Shown here piece after piece: positions 58,084 through 64,000 of a DNA stretch of 64,000 bases. The notes beneath the pieces are model-generated. The model worked only from the letters and a program-made list of their open reading frames with translations, had not been told where the DNA came from and searched no databases. The translations under genes and the position numbers were made by a program. Origin of the DNA: Micrasema longulum (Eukaryota; Arthropoda; Insecta; Trichoptera; Brachycentridae); NCBI GenBank assembly GCA_022494885.1, contig JAGVSM010002677.1, forward strand, positions 178,230-242,229, written 5' to 3'. Each line of letters opens with the position of its first letter. Positions within the stretch are counted from its first letter, which is position 1.

Positions 58084-59205
58084 TAAATAATAAATTACTC
58101 TAACTAAGATAAGGGAAAAAACCCCCCTGCTCTAAGTTTCACTGATTAATTAGTTTATTTCTCGTTTAAATTCTTTGACATTGTGAACAATATTCTGTGT
58201 TTACCACATTAGTTTTATATCACCCGTCGATGGGAGGAGTGCTCTACCGAAACTATAGTAGTGTTCTTGTAAAATAATAAAATTGTGTAAAACTAATAAC
58301 AAAGTTTTATTGTCATAATAATTTATAATGAAGTGTTAAAAATATTATATAAATAATTTTTATATTGGCCAATGTGAAAATTATATTATGTGCAAAAAGT
58401 TGAATAAATAAAAACAATCTTACTCCATTGTGAACATGGACTCCACCTATGTTCAACCTAATTTCTTCAATACCTTGCTCGTCTTTGACCGAGTGAAGAC
58501 GTAATGCTTAAATTATAAAACATATTTATACAAATTTATAAACATATAAGTGTAAAATGCCATACCACAAAGTGAAAAATGTTTTTGAAAACAATAATAT
58601 ATAAAATATATCACTAAGTTTCCTCGTGGACCACTTCTCACTTTGCAAAATCAATGATCAATTACTAAAATTACTATCTGGTATAAACAAAGACCATGTC
58701 TTACCCTTTGTATGGATCTATTTTTATCCCGCACAACTAAGCGCCCTGATAAAATGCCTTCTTATGTCCCTGACTGCTGTCATTTGAATAAAGCAAATCC
58801 GTATAAAGTCCTAGCCGACTGCATCCATCGACTCCTCGTGACGCCTCATTATTATCTTGACTGCAGTTTATAAAATTACATTGAAAGCCGCTTTGATTGG
58901 CTGTCTTGAATGTTACCTGTGGTCCAATGTCCAATCAAATGGCGGTCACACATTTCAACTGATGAGCTTAACGAGACAATCAGATTTCAGATTCCCTCTC
59001 TTCAAACGTAACCGGTAAAGGCTATCCACTTATTTCAATAAAGATAATTAATGTGGGCTGGAATTGAAAACGACAATCAATTTATTTTTAAATTACTACA
59101 TCACTGAATCATTTGTTCAAATTAACCGGCCTTATTTGACCAACGCATATTTATATCTGAAGATCATAATTTTGATGATTCAGATAAGACACTAAATTTC
59201 AAATT

Positions 59206-59301
59206 GGGTTGTGGTTCCGTGACTAGTGTCGCGGACTCACGGATCAGAGGTTTGAGGATCAAACTCCACTCTACCCAAAATTGATTTCCATTTTCCAATA
59301 G
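59206..59301 (+). mobile_element. tRNA-derived SINE head, family V, copy 3
   Basis: GGGTTGTGGTTCCGTGACTA ... TCGCGGACTCACGGATCAG and GGATCAAACTCCACTCTACC. The B box has lost TTCGAA (now ATCAAA). Same family as 54176-54262. Confidence 0.7.
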
Positions 59302-60598
59302 TATATAATATATAGAATTAAGAATAGTCCAGAAGGAGCGTAGAATCATATTCGAATACATCGGACTGTGTCTAACGATTCCCCCACTATGCCTCACTTT
59401 CACCGCGCGCATTTGTGATGCCGCCGCGTAATGTTGCACGATGGGAAAAAATATAATTATAACACAAATGTACGGTAAAAAAAGGCAATCTGTTAATTTC
59501 TCTAAAATTTTATTGTGCGCGCGGAAATATTGACTGACACAGCTGAGTAGATAAGTAAAGGGTCAATTAATTTGAGTAATTCAATAAATGAACTTTAAAC
59601 TTAAAATCATGTTAAATAATATTTGATGTTTTAAAGATAATCTCGGTCAAATGTCCACAATAGAGTTCCAATTTCCGAGATCCTATTTTTATTAATTCTC
59701 TCATTAGATGAGCAAAGAAGGATAAAAAAAATTATTACCCTGGCAGCACAAACGAAATGTTTATTTTGTTTCTTCGGCAATCTGACAGATGGAAAAATAA
59801 TTCAATTTTTAAGTAATACATTTGTTACATACACATTCATTTGCTAATTACACATGAAATGTGATTGCTTTAAGATCCTAGCAGTATTTCTACGTCTACA
59901 AAGAAACTAATGGGTCAAAACGTAAACAAAAAGTCGCCTTCTGTTTGATGTGCGTATGCGGTTTCTGAACTATTCTCAATTCTATGTGTGCAGGTTTGCG
60001 ATAGTATAAAGGATGTAAATTGAATCATTTTGGTAAACTTAACTCGTTTTTAAGGTTTTCTGAGATTCGCCTGTTTGTTTTGTAGGTGCTGTTTTGTCCA
60101 ACGCCCAACGTTTCGGTTTGTTCTCCGTTATTCGTTAACTGTCGTAATTAAAATTATGGATTGAAATGGTTTAGACGTCAATAAATATATACATGGTTCA
60201 ATTAGTGATCAAGTTATAAAGGCTGGGTTTTCAAGCCAACACGTATGGTGTCTCCAACGGTTCAATCAGGATAAATTGACCTAATCGGGAGAATGGCAAA
60301 GGTGATCTGGTCCCGAACTTAATGTGCATACATGTCCAAACCCTTAATGGCTAACCATTCTAAGAATCGTTCTCTTTATTCAATTAAAGATTACCCACAA
60401 ACTTGTTTCAATGTCATCTGTTCGTGGTGATCGCTCAAATACTTAGCACGTTTTTTAGCATGTCGATAGCCATCTGTGATTGAGCTCCTGACATTTATTT
60501 TGCTTTATGAAAGCATACACATTCAACTCGTCCTTAACTTGTATCTTTTCCATAATATATTAGGTCATATAATAATACACATTCACAATTGCTTTTTC

Positions 60599-60900
60599 TT
60601 TTTCTTTCTCTAACTCATACGGTATCCATGCGGCTGGACTGTGGAATCATCTCCCATCCACTATCAAAGATGTTAATACTCTATCTCTATTTAAATCACG
60701 TCTGAAGAAACATCTACTTTCTCTTCCTTAATTTATCCTCCTTTCCTCTTTCCTCTTTATTCCCTTTTCTCATTGAGTACAAGTATGGATTTAAAGTAAT
60801 TTACAAACAAATTCTGATATTTCTATTTCTATTTTTGTATGTCTTCAGCTGTTTTACTTTATTTTCTATTGAGGACATTTTGAAACTTAAATGATATGAA
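60599..60900 (+). pseudogene. LINE reverse transcriptase C-terminal tail, unit 2 of duplication
   Basis: Second copy of the tail at 57781: same IHAAGLWNHLPSTIKDVN and FKSRLKKHLLSLP, followed directly by TAA because the T/C-rich run is 5 bp shorter and begins CTTCCTTAATTT. Its existence is a by-product of the tandem duplication, not a separate insertion. Confidence 0.75.
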
Positions 60901-62018
60901 TAATAAATTACTCTAACTAAGATAAGGGGAAAAACCCCCCTGCTCTAAGTTTCACTGATTAATTAGTTTATTTCTCGTTTAAATTCTATGACATTGTGAA
61001 CAATATTCTGTGTTTACTACATTAGTTTTATATCACCCGTCGATGGGAGGAGTGCTCTACCGAAACTATAGTAGTGTTCTTGTAAAATAATAAAATTGTG
61101 TAACACTAATAACGAAGTTTTATTGTCATAATAATTTATAATGAAGTGTTAAAAATATTATATAAATAATTTTTATATTGGCCAATGTGAAAATTATATT
61201 ATGTACAAAAAGTTGAATAAATAAAAACAATCTAACTCCATTGTGAACATGGACTCCACCTATGTTCAACCTAATTTCTTCAATACCTTGCTCGTCTTTG
61301 ACCGAGTGAAGACGTAATGCTTAAATTATAAAACATATTTATACAAATTTATAAACATATAAGTGTAAAATGCCATACCACAAAGTGAAAAATGTTTTTG
61401 AAAACAATAATATATAAAATATATCACTAAGTTTCCTCGTGGACCACTTCTCACTTTGCAAAATCAATGATCAATTACTAAAATTACTATCTGGTATAAA
61501 CAAAGACCATGTCTTACCCTTTGTATGGATCTATTTTTATCCCGCACAACTAAGCGCCCTGATAAAATGCCTTCTTATGTCCCTGACTGCTGTCATTTGA
61601 ATAAAGCAAATCCGTATAAAGTCCTAGCCGACTGCATCCATCGACTCCTCGTGACGCCTCATTATTATCTTGACTGCAGTTTATAAAATTACATTGAAAG
61701 CCGCTTTGATTGGCTGTCTTGAATGTTACCTGTGGTCCAATGTCCAATCAAATGGCGGTCACACATTTCAACTGATGAGCTTAACGAGACAATCAGATTT
61801 CAGATTCCCTCTCTTCAAACGTAACCGGTAAAGGCTATCCACTTATTTCAATAAAGATAATTAATGTGGGCTGGAATTGAAAACGACAATCAATTTATTT
61901 TTAAATTACTACATCACTGAATCATTTGTTCAAATTAACCGGCCTTATTTGACCAACGCATATTTATATCTGAAGATCATAATTTTGATGATTCAGATAA
62001 GACACTAAATTTCAAATT

Positions 62019-62114
62019 GGGTTGTGGTTCCGTGACTAGTGTCGCGGACTCACGGATCAGAGGTTTGAGGATCAAACTCCACTCTACCCAAAATTGATTT
62101 CCATTTTCCAATAG
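62019..62114 (+). mobile_element. tRNA-derived SINE head, family V, copy 4 (duplicate of copy 3)
   Basis: Identical by eye to 59206-59301, carried along in unit 2 of the tandem duplication. Confidence 0.7.
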
Positions 62115-63233
62115 TATATAATATATAGAATTAAGAATAGTCCAGAAGGAGCGTAGAATCATATTCGAATACATCGGACTGTGTCTAACGATTCCCCCAC
62201 TATGCCTCACTTTCACCGCGCGCATTTGTGATGCCGCCGCGTAATGTTGCACGATGGGAAAAAATATAATTATAACACAAATGTACGGTAAAAAAAGGCA
62301 ATCTGTTAATTTCTCTAAAATTTTATTGTGCGCGCGGAAATATTGACTGACACAGCTGAGTAGATAAGTAAAGGGTCAATTAATTTGAGTAATTCAATAA
62401 ATGAACTTTAAACTTAAAATCATGTTAAATAATATTTGATGTTTTAAAGATAATCTCGGTCAAATGTCCACAATAGAGTTCCAATTTCCGAGATCCTATT
62501 TTTATTAATTCTCTCATTAGATGAGCAAAGAAGGATAAAAAAAATTATTACCCTGGCAGCACAAACGAAATGTTTATTTTGTTTCTTCGGCAATCTGACA
62601 GATGGAAAAATAATTCAATTTTTAAGTAATACATTTGTTACATACACATTCATTTGCTAATTACACATGAAATGTGATTGCTTTAAGATCCTAGCAGTAT
62701 TTCTACGTCTACAAAGAAACTAATGGGTCAAAACGTAAACAAAAAGTCGCCTTCTGTTTGATGTGCGTATGCGGTTTCTGAACTATTCTCAATTCTATGT
62801 GTGCAGGTTTGCGATAGTATAAAGGATGTAAATTGAATCATTTTGGTAAACTTAACTCGTTTTTAAGGTTTTCTGAGATTCGCCTGTTTGTTTTGTAGGT
62901 GCTGTTTTGTCCAACGCCCAACGTTTCGGTTTGTTCTCCGTTATTCGTTAACTGTCGTAATTAAAATTATGGATTGAAATGGTTTAGACGTCAATAAATA
63001 TATACATGGTTCAATTAGTGATCAAGTTATAAAGGCTGGGTTTTCAAGCCAACACGTATGGTGTCTCCAACGGTTCAATCAGGATAAATTGACCTAATCG
63101 GGAGAATGGCAAAGGTGATCTGGTCCCGAACTTAATGTGCATACATGTCCAAACCCTTAATGGCTAACCATTCTAAGAATCGTTCTCTTTATTCAATTAA
63201 AGATTACCCACAAACTTGTTTCAATGTCATCTG

Positions 63234-63674
63234 GGTTAGATTCATTACCGGAGGGTTTTTTTTAATCCAATTTGAGTGGGTCTTAATATAATATTAGATA
63301 CCTTATTTAATTACAAATATTCTGATTAAATTTTATATTATATGTTCCTTGGTATATTCTAAATATTTGTTCATATATCATAATTTTATTGATTATATGC
63401 ATAAATTATTAATGGCTTTTTATAGATAATTTTTTTTTATATAAAAATACTATACAGGTACTAAAAACAATCATTCACAAGACTCATCAAGTTTTATGGC
63501 TTGTCAGTAAAAATAATTTTAAAAAAAACATGATTACACTATTTATGCAGTACTAAATACATCAGGATTTTTAACATTAAAAAATAATAAATAGATAAAA
63601 ACATTCGATAAAAAGAAGAAAAATAGAAACATCAAAGTTATAATAAGAATTACGCGATTGATATAATTCTTATA
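63234..63674. other. AT-rich, no gene seen
   Basis: Extremely AT-rich; nothing supported. Confidence 0.5.
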
Positions 63675-63815
63675 AAATTTATATTTAGAGCACTGACTTT
63701 GTGGTTATTCATTATAATAAAAATAAAATAAAACAACTTTGTTTTGAATTACTAATTTTTTTCTACAGAACGGTTTTAAAGCTACACAAGTTTCGTTAGT
63801 AAGGAAATCCAGTCT
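63675..63815 (+). repeat. foldback repeat, family D, left end
   Basis: GAGCACTGACTTTGTGGTTA, AAACAACTTTGTTTTGAATT, CTACAGAACGGTTTTAAAGC, ACACAAGTTTCGTTAGTAAG: the left arm of D. The partner arm, if any, lies beyond the end of the window. Confidence 0.65.
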
Positions 63816-64000
63816 TTTGTCTATGAACATTTGGACAAACTCAAATATTGTAGTAAAATTAACTAATTTTTTTTTTTTAAATGTCGTTAAAAACAAAGCT
63901 CTTTTATTTGACATATATTGTGTTCATTCAACTATAAACTCTTAATCTAATCGTTAATTTAAGAAGTAAAATAACAGCTTTCATAATATTAATATACGGT

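Larger units (their letters stand above)
57601..63233 (+). repeat. 2.8-kb direct tandem duplication (two units)
   Basis: Unit 1 is 57601-60420 and unit 2 is 60419-63233, sharing TG at the junction. Unit 1 starts inside the Harbinger foldback arm (TGTTCGTGGTGATTGCTC) and unit 2 restarts there (TGTTCGTGGTGATCGCTC). After a 5-bp length difference in the T/C-rich run near 57930, positions correspond at +2813. Each unit holds the arm remnant, one LINE tail, a SINE V head and about 1.9 kb of otherwise unassigned DNA with no convincing gene; 65- and 91-codon minus frames occur identically in both. By eye there are about ten substitutions in the first 0.85 kb and none in the remaining 1.97 kb. Confidence 0.93.

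Noticed and set aside
58737..58934. 65-codon minus frame repeated identically at 61550-61747 (and a 91-codon pair at 59164/61977)
   Set aside because: Identity comes from the 2.8-kb tandem duplication, not from coding constraint; the 91-codon frame overlaps a SINE head.
1..64000. CRISPR arrays, bacterial operons or rRNA
   Set aside because: No regularly spaced direct repeats of the right size, no Shine-Dalgarno-led gene clusters and no conserved rRNA segments; the hairpin units at 339-736 differ in sequence and spacing from CRISPR repeats.

Overview
The window is AT-rich, repeat-dense nuclear DNA of an animal, most likely an insect or other arthropod. The evidence is at least nine tails of non-LTR (LINE) reverse transcriptases of types common in arthropod genomes, several tRNA-derived SINE families, PIF/Harbinger-like elements and microsatellites. 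No host gene was found: no open frame looks like a conserved cellular protein or an exon chain, there is no rRNA or complete tRNA, and nothing bacterial (operons, ribosome binding sites, CRISPR). The species or order cannot be named from this window.

Layout. 1-3.4 kb: a four-hairpin SINE-like element, two minus-strand tails of one LINE family, and a small terminal-inverted-repeat element. 3.4-17.5 kb: mostly unassigned AT-rich DNA with plus-strand LINE tails at 7.6, 9.1, 14.0 and 16.3 kb and scattered fragments of a foldback family called D here. 17.5-24 kb: a dense nest of SINEs, foldback repeats (H and D), a 159-bp insertion with target duplication, and a minus-strand LINE tail. 24-34 kb: a LINE tail at 25.8 kb, several copies of SINE family B, a second four-hairpin element, a CA-rich microsatellite next to a LINE tail with a (GTTA)n end, and a pair of 129-bp Harbinger-type MITEs. 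34-49 kb: largely unassigned, but with the best coding sequence of the window, a 5'-truncated LINE at 40.4-42.0 kb with poly(A) and a perfect 14-bp target duplication; also an RTE-like tail at 38.5 kb, another tail at 44.6 kb and a third four-hairpin element at 45 kb. 49-57 kb: a complete D foldback at 49.2 kb, a SINE, an H element with an 11-bp target duplication, and a third copy of the 1.7-kb LINE tail. 57-64 kb: a Harbinger-derived foldback whose right arm contains the breakpoint of a 2.8-kb direct tandem duplication.

How the parts relate. The LINE tails are 3' ends left by truncated reverse transcription. The four-hairpin elements have no coding capacity. They end in a stem-loop and roughly 60-70-base tail also found just downstream of the LINE remnant at 14.0-14.6 kb, which suggests they use that LINE's machinery. 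That element family, the 159-bp insertion with a hammerhead-like core, and the uneven divergence of the 2.8-kb duplication are the observations most worth following up.
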